Below are positions 26,432-34,627 of a stretch of 64,000 nt of DNA, one piece after another. The number at the start of each line of letters is the position of its first letter. Within the stretch, counting starts at the first letter, position 1. Position numbers and translations under genes: made by a program. The notes under the pieces were generated by a model, which saw nothing but the letters and a program-made list of their open reading frames with translations, made no database searches and was not told the origin of the DNA. The DNA comes from Phormidium tenue FACHB-886 (GTDB lineage Bacteria; Cyanobacteriota; Cyanobacteriia; Elainellales; Elainellaceae): contig NZ_JACXWX010000010.1 in assembly GCF_014764505.1 (NCBI RefSeq), positions 148,001 through 212,000 on the forward strand, in the 5' to 3' direction.

Positions 26432-28570
26432 TCACTTAAAATAAATTAGCAGATTGAGTCCGGGAATTGTTCGGGAGAGCGTCCAGAGCAGCAGTGCAAA
26501 ATAAAGTAAACCGATCGTCCACTGATACCAGACTAGCGCAGTGATAAATCCTGGAATATGTTTGTCGCGCAAGCGGATGTCATTAAAACCAATGCGAAAT
26601 AAATTATTGAGACTAAAATCAAAATAGTTGAGCCAGCTCCAGCGGCGATTCCAAACGATGGAGCTATAGCGTGCCCGAAAGTCGGGATAGGCAGGAATAT
26701 TCGGCAATCTGCCAATCAGAAACCGGAGCTGACGGAGGCTGGCATCTTCAACAAAATAGCTGACGGTCATCAAGTCATGATACCGTCCGCGCCAGTACAT
26801 TAACCCAGTGAGAACAGCAGGAATGGGTACGATCACCAGCGCAAGACATCCCAGCGTAAACCAGGGATGTTCGCCGTTGCGAAAAATAGCCAGCAGTCCC
26901 AGCAGCGTAATTAGAGCAAATCCACCGCTTGTCCATGCTAATTCAGGAGCAGTCGGCACAATCGGCTGCGGCACAAGCCGTCGAAATCGATCGACTAGCC
27001 AGAACAAGACGCCAAAGTGAGCGATCGCCACCAGCCCCACGCCAAACACCAGCCAAAAATTTGTCCCGTAATGGGTTAACAGCAGCAAGAGGCTGAGCCC
27101 CACCCAGTAGAGTGCATCTAACAGCCAGCTTGCCAGCGAAAAAGGTTCGCGAGCTACGATGCGATCGCGCACTTTCACGTAGGTGGCGAGGTCAATACCA
27201 TCGACTCGCAGAATGTCATTGGGGTTGCGGAAAGTTTGCTGCAGGCGGAGAGTGGCGATCGCATCAGCTTGTGCCTCCGAAAAACCCACCCGCATCAGCT
27301 CACGACGAGTAGCGCTATTAAGGTTGACCCCTAGCAGCTGACGGCGGAGCTGCTGCAGCCGCAACTTTTGGGCAGTGTACTCAACTTGATTGGCATCAGC
27401 TACCTGCTGGAGCTGGCGAAAATTCTGCACGAGCTTTCGAAATAGCGCTTCGTTGCCTCGCAAACTGGGCACCGAGAGAACACGCCCAATCTGCCCTGGA
27501 TTGCCCAAAAAAGTCGCTTGCTTTGGATCAAATTGGAGATTAGAAATATTTAGATAGGCAGTCGGCGCGAACCCGGCATCTGCAAAGTCGGCTTGGTTGA
27601 GGAGGCTAGCACCCCGCAGATTCACAGGCTGATCAAACTGGGTCTGCCAGAAGCTGACAGCTTTTTCAAATACAGCTTCTGTTAAAAACAGCGCTTGGGT
27701 AAACTTGCTGCGATCGAACTGCACGGTAGCCTGCCAGCGGGTTTGAGCAAAGTCGGCTTTGTCACGCCACTGAATGCGGCTAAAGTTGGCGCTTTGCTGA
27801 AAAATAGCCTGGTGAAAGCTGGCATTTGCCTGAAATTCGCTGCTCTGAAAGTTGACTGCACTCTCGAACTGCACCTGATTAAACTTGGCACGATCGAAGA
27901 AAATGGCGCTGCGCCAGCGGCTATCTCGCTGAAAGCTAGCGCTGGTAAAGCTAGCAGGTTGGCTGAAGCGGGCTTCTGACCAATCTGCCTCTTGGCTAAA
28001 GACGGCACCCTGAGCCTCTACTCGCCCCAAGAAAAAGGTATTGGTGAAATTGGCAAATCCTTCAAAGTGAGTTTGTAGCAGCGTCAGCGGCGCATTGAGC
28101 ACGGTGATCTGCAGCGGTGTCACTTGGCTTTGCGTCAGCAGCGATCGAGAAAGCTGATTGAGTTGGAACAAACGACGGCGATCGCGGGCGAGTTGCGCCT
28201 GCTCTGCGGGGCTAAAGATGGGTGGTAGCTGCCCATACAAAGGAGTGCGTTGCGCCAGCGCGCTAATTTTGAACTCGCCCTGAATCAACGAGTTGCTGAA
28301 ATCGAGCCCTAATGGTGTGGGCGATCGCTGAATCTGCGTTTGGATCAACCGATAGAATTGGTCACGGAATTCGCTGTTTTCGGGGCGGAGGTCAATTGTC
28401 AGGCGGCGAAGATCGATCGTGCGGATCCCCTGATCGACCATCGGCGACTTGAGGCGAGCTTGCAGCAGATCGAGCGTGAGGGGTGCTCGCGTGCCGATCG
28501 GGGCAGCCTGAGCTGGGGGAGTGATAACCAGCCAAACGCAAAGGAATAGCAAGAAGAAGATGGATCGCAT
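26432..28570 (-). CDS. pentapeptide-repeat protein with HhH and membrane domains
   Basis: 712 residues from ATG 28570, with a signal peptide (IFFLLFLCVWLVITPPAQA). A GTG at 28591 would add seven residues. About 168-338 is a run of divergent pentapeptide repeats (FTNTFF, SFTSASF, KFNQVQF, NFQSSEF, SFHQAIF units), which form a right-handed beta helix. About 416-472 reads as a ComEA-type helix-hairpin-helix (LNSATRRELMRVGFSEAQ). The last 230 residues hold about five hydrophobic segments. Such a combination suggests a membrane scaffold; its role is unknown. It lies between mutS2 and the hydrolase gene in one operon-like run. Confidence 0.8.
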   Translation of the reverse strand: MRSIFFLLFLCVWLVITPPAQAAPIGTRAPLTLDLLQARLKSPMVDQGIRTIDLRRLTIDLRPENSEFRDQFYRLIQTQIQRSPTPLGLDFSNSLIQGEFKISALAQRTPLYGQLPPIFSPAEQAQLARDRRRLFQLNQLSRSLLTQSQVTPLQITVLNAPLTLLQTHFEGFANFTNTFFLGRVEAQGAVFSQEADWSEARFSQPASFTSASFQRDSRWRSAIFFDRAKFNQVQFESAVNFQSSEFQANASFHQAIFQQSANFSRIQWRDKADFAQTRWQATVQFDRSKFTQALFLTEAVFEKAVSFWQTQFDQPVNLRGASLLNQADFADAGFAPTAYLNISNLQFDPKQATFLGNPGQIGRVLSVPSLRGNEALFRKLVQNFRQLQQVADANQVEYTAQKLRLQQLRRQLLGVNLNSATRRELMRVGFSEAQADAIATLRLQQTFRNPNDILRVDGIDLATYVKVRDRIVAREPFSLASWLLDALYWVGLSLLLLLTHYGTNFWLVFGVGLVAIAHFGVLFWLVDRFRRLVPQPIVPTAPELAWTSGGFALITLLGLLAIFRNGEHPWFTLGCLALVIVPIPAVLTGLMYWRGRYHDLMTVSYFVEDASLRQLRFLIGRLPNIPAYPDFRARYSSIVWNRRWSWLNYFDFSLNNLFRIGFNDIRLRDKHIPGFITALVWYQWTIGLLYFALLLWTLSRTIPGLNLLIYFK

Positions 28571-28599
28571 GAAGCCAAAACGGTAGCCCACCCTACATC

Positions 28600-31095
28600 C
28601 TAGTCGAGATAGGCAATCGTGACTCCAGTCCCGCCGTCATTTTGTTCGGCATACTCAAAGCGCGACACATGCGGATGCTGCTTCAAAAACTCGTGAACAC
28701 CCTGCCGCAGCTTCCCTGTGCCATGCCCATGAATAATCCACAGGGCACGGTTGGCTTTAGCAATTTCCCTTTCTAACACTGCCTCAGCATCAGCAACGCG
28801 GCTTCCCCGCAGATCGATCGTATTGCTAGAGGTGCGGATTAGAGGCGGGGGAGCAGCGGGGGCTGGAGGCGGTTCAATGGGTTTAGGCTTTGGCGGGATT
28901 TCGATTTTTTCGCCTTGCAGAGACTCCACGTCCGCCAGAGAGACTGTCATTTTCATCAAGCCGAAGCGAACGCTGAGTTCACCATCTGTATCCGGATTTG
29001 TCAACACCTCTGCCGTTTGCCCTAGACGGGGAATGCGGACACGATCGCCCACCTTTGGCATGAAGCCGGGTTTAGGTTTGGGCTGCTGGCGCGAGGGCAG
29101 CCGTTCAGAAATGTGGTTGAGTGCGTCTGTGGCCTGTTGGGCATCTTGCGCGGTGGGTGTGCCTTTCTGCAGGCGACGGATGACCTGGGCAATTTCTGAC
29201 TTCGCTTGGGTAATCGCCTGCTGAATGGCTTGCTCCTGCTGCTGCTGGAGGTCTCGCTCGCGATCGCGTAGGAAATCTGCTCGGCGCGACACCTCCTGAT
29301 ATAGCCGTTCGGTTTCCTTCACTAGATTCTCGGCAGCTTTGGCTTTTTCCTCCTGCTGCCGTCGCTGTGCCTCCAATCCTGCAATCACCTGATTTACATC
29401 TTGATCAGACCCAACGCCAACGTAGCCCTGCGCCTGTTGCACGATCTCCTGGCTCAAGCCCAACCGCTGAGCAATAGTCAGCGCATTCGATCGCCCTGGA
29501 ATTCCCCAAAGCAGACGGTATGTGGGCGACAGCGTCACATCGTTGAATTCCACCGAGGCATTCTCAAACCGCTCATCCTGGTATTTCAGTGCCTTTAGCT
29601 CGCCAAAGTGAGTCGTGGCAATTGTCAAAGCGGCATGGTCTGCAAGGTACTGGAGGAGAGCGATCGCCAAAGCACTACCTTCCGAGGGGTCAGTTCCAGC
29701 ACCCACTTCGTCCAGCAGGACAAGAGCATTGGCGACACTGATCTGATCTGTTTCTGCCGGGGTTTTTGGAGCGATCGCCGTTAAAATTCGGCTAATCCGG
29801 CGGATATGTCCTGAAAAAGTAGACAAACTTTGCTGTAACGATTGCTCATCGCCAATGTCAGCTAAAACTTGGTCAAACCAGGGTATCTCAACGGGTTCAC
29901 GAGCGGGGACAAACAGCCCCACTTTTGCCATTAGCACTGCCAAGCCAAACGTCTTGAGCGTCACGGTTTTGCCGCCTGTGTTCGGTCCAGTAATGGCAAC
30001 CACGCGGATATGCGGTTGGATGACCAAATCGATCGGCACGACGGCTGTCCCTTGCTCATGCTGATGCTGCCAAACTAAGAGAGGATGGCGTAACTGCCGC
30101 ACGGTAACTTGCTCGACTGACGATGTATTAGTTGTTGATGTATTGGTTGTTGATGTATTGGTTGTTGATGTATTGGTTGTTGATGTATCAGCCGCCGAAC
30201 CTCCACTGGTAAACCGGACGAATCGAGGCGGATTGGCATTTAGCCAAAGCGAATAACGGGCGCGAGCAGTGGCGAGATCCAAAATCGTGGCGGTCGCCAG
30301 CAGCCGTTCCAAATCTGGCTTGACGGCAGCCACCTGTTCTGTCAGGGCACGGCGGACTGCCTCTTCTTCCGCTTGTTCTTGCCGTACGAGCTGCCGGAGC
30401 TGGTTCCCATGGTTGACGATCGCATGTGGCTCTACGTAAAGCGTTGCTCCACTAGTAGAAGTATCATGCACAATGCCAGGAATTGCGTCTTTGTGGGTCG
30501 CTTTCACCGGAATCACAAATCGATCGCCCCGCTGGGTAATCAACGATTCCTGCACAGCATTCGATTGACGCTGCAGCAAGTTTTGCAGCATTTGGTAGAT
30601 GCGATCGCGCACTTCTTTCAAACGGACGCGGATGCCTTCTAGCTTGACGCTAGCGCGGTTCTCAACCTGACCGCGATCGTCGATACAGCGATGAATCTCT
30701 TGCTCAAGTTCTGGGTAGGTTCGCAGTTCAGCGACGAGTTCTGTAAGAACAGTCAAATCAGGCTGGTTGTCGATCGTGCGGCGAATCTGACGTGCCCCTG
30801 CCAGCGTGGTTGCAATATCTAATAGCTCTGTGCCTGCCAACACACCCTGCAGCTCTGCTCGCTCCAGCGAATCGCCAATATCATGGATGCCCTCAAACGA
30901 GAGTCCAGTGGTGAGGGTGCTTTCTAGCTGGTAGACCTCTCGCGTTTGCGCGAGCAGAGCAAGACTATCTTCCAGACGAGAGGGGATGCTGAGCGATCGA
31001 GCTGCCGTTGCGCCGAGCTTGGTTGCGGCAAACGTGGCGAGGTGCTGGCAGAGGCGAGACCATTCTAAAAGTTCGAGGGTTTCGGCTTGAATCAA
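28600..31095 (-). CDS. mutS2: endonuclease MutS2
   Basis: 831-residue MutS homologue lacking the mismatch-recognition domain. It suppresses homologous recombination and, in some bacteria, acts in ribosome rescue. Core and clamp helices cover about residues 1-300. The ATPase has Walker A GPNTGGKTVTLK and Walker B LVLLDEVGAGTDPSEGSALA. A coiled-coil, charged linker follows (RRQQEEKAKAAENLVKETER). The C-terminal Smr nuclease domain is IDLRGSRVADAE ... HGHGTGKLRQGV. A Thr/Ser/Asn insertion built from five-residue repeats sits just before the ATPase (bases 30122-30189). It starts the operon-like run with the two genes downstream. Confidence 0.94.
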   Translation of the reverse strand: MIQAETLELLEWSRLCQHLATFAATKLGATAARSLSIPSRLEDSLALLAQTREVYQLESTLTTGLSFEGIHDIGDSLERAELQGVLAGTELLDIATTLAGARQIRRTIDNQPDLTVLTELVAELRTYPELEQEIHRCIDDRGQVENRASVKLEGIRVRLKEVRDRIYQMLQNLLQRQSNAVQESLITQRGDRFVIPVKATHKDAIPGIVHDTSTSGATLYVEPHAIVNHGNQLRQLVRQEQAEEEAVRRALTEQVAAVKPDLERLLATATILDLATARARYSLWLNANPPRFVRFTSGGSAADTSTTNTSTTNTSTTNTSTTNTSSVEQVTVRQLRHPLLVWQHQHEQGTAVVPIDLVIQPHIRVVAITGPNTGGKTVTLKTFGLAVLMAKVGLFVPAREPVEIPWFDQVLADIGDEQSLQQSLSTFSGHIRRISRILTAIAPKTPAETDQISVANALVLLDEVGAGTDPSEGSALAIALLQYLADHAALTIATTHFGELKALKYQDERFENASVEFNDVTLSPTYRLLWGIPGRSNALTIAQRLGLSQEIVQQAQGYVGVGSDQDVNQVIAGLEAQRRQQEEKAKAAENLVKETERLYQEVSRRADFLRDRERDLQQQQEQAIQQAITQAKSEIAQVIRRLQKGTPTAQDAQQATDALNHISERLPSRQQPKPKPGFMPKVGDRVRIPRLGQTAEVLTNPDTDGELSVRFGLMKMTVSLADVESLQGEKIEIPPKPKPIEPPPAPAAPPPLIRTSSNTIDLRGSRVADAEAVLEREIAKANRALWIIHGHGTGKLRQGVHEFLKQHPHVSRFEYAEQNDGGTGVTIAYLD
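30122..30189. repeat. 15-bp in-frame tandem repeat inside mutS2
   Basis: Four copies of GATGTATTGGTTGTT (the first with one base changed) plus eight bases of a fifth. On the coding strand each copy encodes a five-residue TSTTN-type unit. Because 15 is a multiple of three, gain or loss of copies would not break the frame, so this is a likely variable-number site. Confidence 0.95.
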
Positions 31096-31214
31096 GGTCG
31101 GGGAGGGCGAGGGATACTACAGGATGAAGTATCTGTATTGTACCGGAGGGACAGAAAGGCGTGGGGACGGCGATCGAGAATCTGTCTGGTGGGGGAGCGG
31201 TTGGGTTTGAGATA

Positions 31215-31242
31215 TTGCTTTTTCTCTAAAAATTGTTATACT
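31215..31242 (+). promoter_or_regulatory. candidate sigma-70 promoter of the NTRC gene
   Basis: A TTGCTT box (31215-31220) and a TATACT box (31237-31242) are 16 bases apart, close to the consensus, and lie 30 bases before ATG 31273. This is a sequence match only; no transcription start is known. Confidence 0.45.
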
Positions 31243-31272
31243 AATACGTAGTCGTTATGAGTTCGCTATGTT

Positions 31273-32661
31273 ATGTCAACCCCAACCGTAGAAAATTTAG
31301 TCATCATTGGCTCTGGTCCGGCTGGCTACACTGCTGCGATCTATGCTGGACGAGCAAACTTGAAACCTTTAGTGTTTGAAGGATATCAAGCAGGCGGACT
31401 TCCGGGCGGGCAGCTCATGACTACCACCGAAGTTGAAAACTTCCCTGGCTTTCCAGAAGGAATTATGGGTCCGGCGTTGATGGACCGCATGAAGGAGCAA
31501 GCCATCCGCTGGGGTGCAGAGCTTTATACCGAAGATGTCATTTCGGTAGACTTTAGCCAGCGTCCATTTGTCATCCGCTCGGAGGAGCGCGAGGTTAAAG
31601 CACACAGCGTTGTCATTGCTACAGGCGCAACGGCACGACGGTTAGGCTTACCCAGCGAATCGCTGTTCTGGAGCCGAGGCATTTCTGCCTGTGCAATTTG
31701 TGATGGCGCAACGCCGATCTTCCGCAAAGCTGAGATCGTGGTGATCGGCGGTGGCGATTCGGCAGCCGAAGAAGCAATGTACCTCACTAAATATGGCGAC
31801 CAAGTGCATCTGCTGGTGCGGACTGAGAGAATGCGAGCCAGCAAAGCAATGCAAGATCGCGTCCTAAGCAATCCGAGAATTACTGTTCACTGGAACACTG
31901 AGGCGATCGATGTTCACGGTGGCGAAGGCTGGATGGCAGGTGTTCGCGTCCGCAATACTCAAACAGGCGAGGTAAGCGAGATTCCTGCTAAAGGTCTGTT
32001 CTACGCGATCGGGCATACGCCCAACACTAGCCTCTTCCAGGGGCAGATTGAGCTGGATGATGTTGGCTATGTTGTGACTAAGAATCATGTTGAAACCAAT
32101 GTGGAAGGCGTGTATGCTGCAGGCGATGTGCAGGATCATGAATTCCGCCAAGGTATCACTGCTGCAGGGACGGGCTGTATGGCGGCAATGCTGGCAGAGC
32201 GCTATCTGGCAGTGAATGGGCTGGCGCAGGAATTTCATCAGGCAGAAGAAGCCGAAGAAAAACCCAATCACTCGGAAGCTACGCCCAAATCTGACGAGGA
32301 ATTGGCGGCTGATTTTGATGTTGCTAAAACGCGCCATGTGGGTGGGTATGCCCTGCGGAAGCTCTACCACGATAGCGATCGCTTAATCATGGTGAAGTAT
32401 GCCTCACCGACCTGTGGTCCTTGTCATACCTTAAAGCCAATCTTGAGCAAGATTGTGGACGAATTTGAGGGGCAAGTTCACTACATTGAGATCGACATTG
32501 AGCAAGACCCAGAGATTGCTGAATCTGCAGGTGTAGTGGGCACACCGACCGTCCAGTTCTTCCGCGACAAAGCGCTGGTTAGCGAGATGAAGGGTGTGAA
32601 ACCCAAGAGCCAATATCGAGAAACGATCCAGCAGCACCTCCCTGTGGGTGCAGCGAAATAG
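31273..32661 (+). CDS. trxB: NADPH-thioredoxin reductase/thioredoxin fusion (NTRC)
   Basis: 462-residue two-domain redox enzyme. The FAD-binding motif is [14 protein letters not shown] at the N-terminus, the reductase redox pair is C140/C143 in SACAICDG, and the NADPH motif is [11 protein letters not shown] charged linker ([16 protein letters not shown]) leads to a thioredoxin domain with C381-G-P-C384. This is the NTRC fusion of cyanobacteria and chloroplasts, which passes NADPH electrons to 2-Cys peroxiredoxin and plastid-type targets in the dark and under oxidative stress. Complete active sites. A promoter-like element precedes it and a hairpin terminator follows at 32685-32708. Confidence 0.94.
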   Translation: MSTPTVENLVIIGSGPAGYTAAIYAGRANLKPLVFEGYQAGGLPGGQLMTTTEVENFPGFPEGIMGPALMDRMKEQAIRWGAELYTEDVISVDFSQRPFVIRSEEREVKAHSVVIATGATARRLGLPSESLFWSRGISACAICDGATPIFRKAEIVVIGGGDSAAEEAMYLTKYGDQVHLLVRTERMRASKAMQDRVLSNPRITVHWNTEAIDVHGGEGWMAGVRVRNTQTGEVSEIPAKGLFYAIGHTPNTSLFQGQIELDDVGYVVTKNHVETNVEGVYAAGDVQDHEFRQGITAAGTGCMAAMLAERYLAVNGLAQEFHQAEEAEEKPNHSEATPKSDEELAADFDVAKTRHVGGYALRKLYHDSDRLIMVKYASPTCGPCHTLKPILSKIVDEFEGQVHYIEIDIEQDPEIAESAGVVGTPTVQFFRDKALVSEMKGVKPKSQYRETIQQHLPVGAAK

Positions 32662-32684
32662 AGATTCAATCCATCCAAAAGAGT

Positions 32685-32708
32685 CGGGCAGCAATGCTGC
32701 CCGTTTTT
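32685..32708 (+). terminator. terminator after the NTRC gene
   Basis: Perfect 8-bp stem CGGGCAGC / GCTGCCCG with an AAT loop, followed by TTTTT, 24 bases past the stop codon: a textbook intrinsic terminator. Confidence 0.9.
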
Positions 32709-33340
32709 ACTTTAAATGGCTTCTTGAAGGTGTCCCAATTCAGAATAATTCTTTAGACTGAATAATCAAGCTTCTTTGCAAAGTACGGCGACAAGCAAAA
32801 TAGCCGTGAGAACAACTAAGAAAAACTATTGGGATAATCCAAGATACGCTATCGGAAATCACGCTATCGCCGTTCGACGTGAAGTAGGAAGAAGTAGAAC
32901 GAGCGATGCAGCCTAGACACGTCTAGAAACGCACGTAAAAAAATAAAAGGATAAAGAGGGATAGCATAAGACTTATCCTCAGAGGAACGCTTGAAATCTG
33001 CTGGTGGCTTATAAAAACTACAATGAACTATCACTTTTGCAGCTGGTTTAAGTCTAATGTTCCGCTAAAGCAAAGCCGAGTCCAGCTAAAGCAGAGCTAG
33101 CTTCGCCCCGAACTGAGCTTATCCAAAGTTGCTTGAGGCTAATTTAGACTTGACTTAGAGCGCACTCTAAGTTCTATGGTGATAACGATAGATGATGAAC
33201 TGAGGATTCAACAAGTGGCAATCGGCTCACCTAAAGTGATCCGTATTGGAATTCCATGGCAATTAGTTAAACAACTTGATAACCTCAGCTCACTAGTCTT
33301 CAAACCACAATTCATCACCGTAAAGCACTGGAGTTATACC
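32709..33340. other. intergenic region without a clear gene
   Basis: About 630 bases between the NTRC terminator and the next start. I see no tRNA, hairpin or convincing small gene. The frame of the following gene is open upstream to 33176, but the extra 55 residues do not resemble its family. The region probably carries a long leader or promoter. Confidence 0.4.
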
Positions 33341-33760
33341 ATGACACTGGCAGAGGAGAATGTACGCTACGATCGCGGCTGGCAAAAGCTAGCAGAGGTA
33401 GACGGTGAAGCCGGACATCGCGTAATTGAAAGCTTGAAAGACATTGCGCCTGACTTGGCGCGCTACATCATTGAGTTTGCCTTTGGTGATGTTTACTCTC
33501 GCCCCGGTCTTGATTTGAAATCCCGAGAAATTGCGACCGTTGCCGCCCTGACTGCGCTTGGTAATGCTCAACCTCAACTCAAGGTGCATCTGCATGGCGC
33601 ACTGAATGTAGGATGTAGCCGTGAGGAAATAATTGAAATCATTCTGCAGCTAGCAGTCTATGCTGGATTTCCAGCTGCGCTAAATGGTGTGTTTGCTGCC
33701 AAAGAAGTCTTTGCTGAACGCGATGCTCAAGGATTCAAGGATGAAATTGGAAAGGCTTAA
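33341..33760 (+). CDS. carboxymuconolactone decarboxylase family protein
   Basis: 139 residues from ATG 33341, preceded by a TGGAG ribosome site; the longer open frame from 33176 would exceed the family length. All-helical CMD/AhpD-like fold. Conserved residues include the His and Cys of VHLHGALNVGCSREEI and the closing LAVYAGFPAALNGV motif. The family includes gamma-carboxymuconolactone decarboxylase and many alkylhydroperoxidase-like proteins of unknown substrate. The classical AhpD CxxC pair is absent, so a peroxidase role is not indicated. It is about 680 bases from NTRC, without evidence of co-transcription. Confidence 0.85.
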   Translation: MTLAEENVRYDRGWQKLAEVDGEAGHRVIESLKDIAPDLARYIIEFAFGDVYSRPGLDLKSREIATVAALTALGNAQPQLKVHLHGALNVGCSREEIIEIILQLAVYAGFPAALNGVFAAKEVFAERDAQGFKDEIGKA

Positions 33761-33839
33761 CCTCTAAAAGCTCTTCTGCCTCATTTTCAACCTCTATTGG
33801 AGTCAACCTCTATTTGAAATAGCCACCTAACGCTTTTGC

Positions 33840-33893
33840 AAGAGCCTTGTGCAGCAGGGCTTTTACAAAAAAATCATCCTAACGTATGCGCGT
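33840..33893 (+). repeat. hairpin followed by the ATCCTAACGTATGCGCGT motif, copy 1
   Basis: A stem of CTTTTGCAAGAGCC with GGGCTTTTACAAAA (imperfect, with wobbles) follows the CMD gene and is a likely terminator. It is followed directly by the 18-base motif ATCCTAACGTATGCGCGT at 33876-33893. The same 18 bases follow a different hairpin at 53573-53590. Confidence 0.7.
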
Positions 33894-33975
33894 GGTGTCA
33901 TATCCGAAAGATTCGGGAATGATAGGAGGGATTTTCACTGATCCAGCAACTAGGTGGCATGAGGAGGGGTGCTGC

Positions 33976-34518
33976 ATGAGCAGAAGACGTATGCACAGAT
34001 CGAAGTCAGCTTTACGGTTCTGGCGTCAAAAGAATGCCACAGCAGGCATGACGATCGTTGAACTGCTGGTTGTGGTCATGATCGTTGGAACACTGTCTGC
34101 GATCGCTGCTCCGGGTTGGAAAGCGTTTCATAGCAATCGGGGGCTATCGGCAGCCCAAGACGAAGCCTTTCAAGCAATCCGTCAAACCCAGTCACAAGCT
34201 ATGCAATCTCACAGAGTTTGGCAAGTGTCGTTTCAAGATGTGGGAAATAAGGTGCAGTGGGCAATGTATCCGGTGATTTCCTCGACCAATCCAGTTGTTT
34301 GGCAAACTCTGTTCTCGGAAGTTGATATTGACACGGGGTTGACAACGTTAACCCAGCAAAATGGCATCTATCGATTGCAGTTCGACGGACGAGGAAATGT
34401 AAATGGTGCCTTGGGCAAGCTAACGTTTAGTATGGCTGACAGCAGCTCCAAGCGTTGTATTGTTGCCTCAACGCTACTTGGTGCGCTGAGAAAAGTAGCA
34501 GATCAGGCATGTAATTAA
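33976..34518 (+). CDS. type IV pilin-like/GspH-type pseudopilin
   Basis: 180 residues from ATG 33976, which has a strong GAGGAGGGG ribosome site 6 bases upstream; an in-frame ATG at 33886 is less likely. A basic 24-residue leader ends at a prepilin peptidase site, AG|MTIVELLVVVMIVGTLS, with the glutamate at +5 after the cleavage point. The hydrophobic helix is followed by a GspH/FimT-like head with two late cysteines (C160 and C179 approximately) that could form a disulfide. It probably is a minor pilin or pseudopilin at the pilus tip. It stands alone, 12 kb from pilBTC. Confidence 0.85.
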   Translation: MSRRRMHRSKSALRFWRQKNATAGMTIVELLVVVMIVGTLSAIAAPGWKAFHSNRGLSAAQDEAFQAIRQTQSQAMQSHRVWQVSFQDVGNKVQWAMYPVISSTNPVVWQTLFSEVDIDTGLTTLTQQNGIYRLQFDGRGNVNGALGKLTFSMADSSSKRCIVASTLLGALRKVADQACN

Positions 34519-34537
34519 GCACAGCAGATTGAAAAAC

Positions 34538-34586
34538 AAAAATCTAGTTTTCACTGGGGCAAGCCGCTTGTGAAAACTAGATTTTT
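34538..34586. terminator. bidirectional terminator
   Basis: A perfect 17-bp stem, AAAAATCTAGTTTTCAC (34538-34554) with GTGAAAACTAGATTTTT (34570-34586), around a 15-base loop. It lies between the convergent pseudopilin and response-regulator genes, and each end carries a T-run in its own direction. Confidence 0.85.
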
Positions 34587-34627
34587 GAAGCAATAAGTGC
34601 GGCTCTACGCTCTACAGGGGCTGCATC

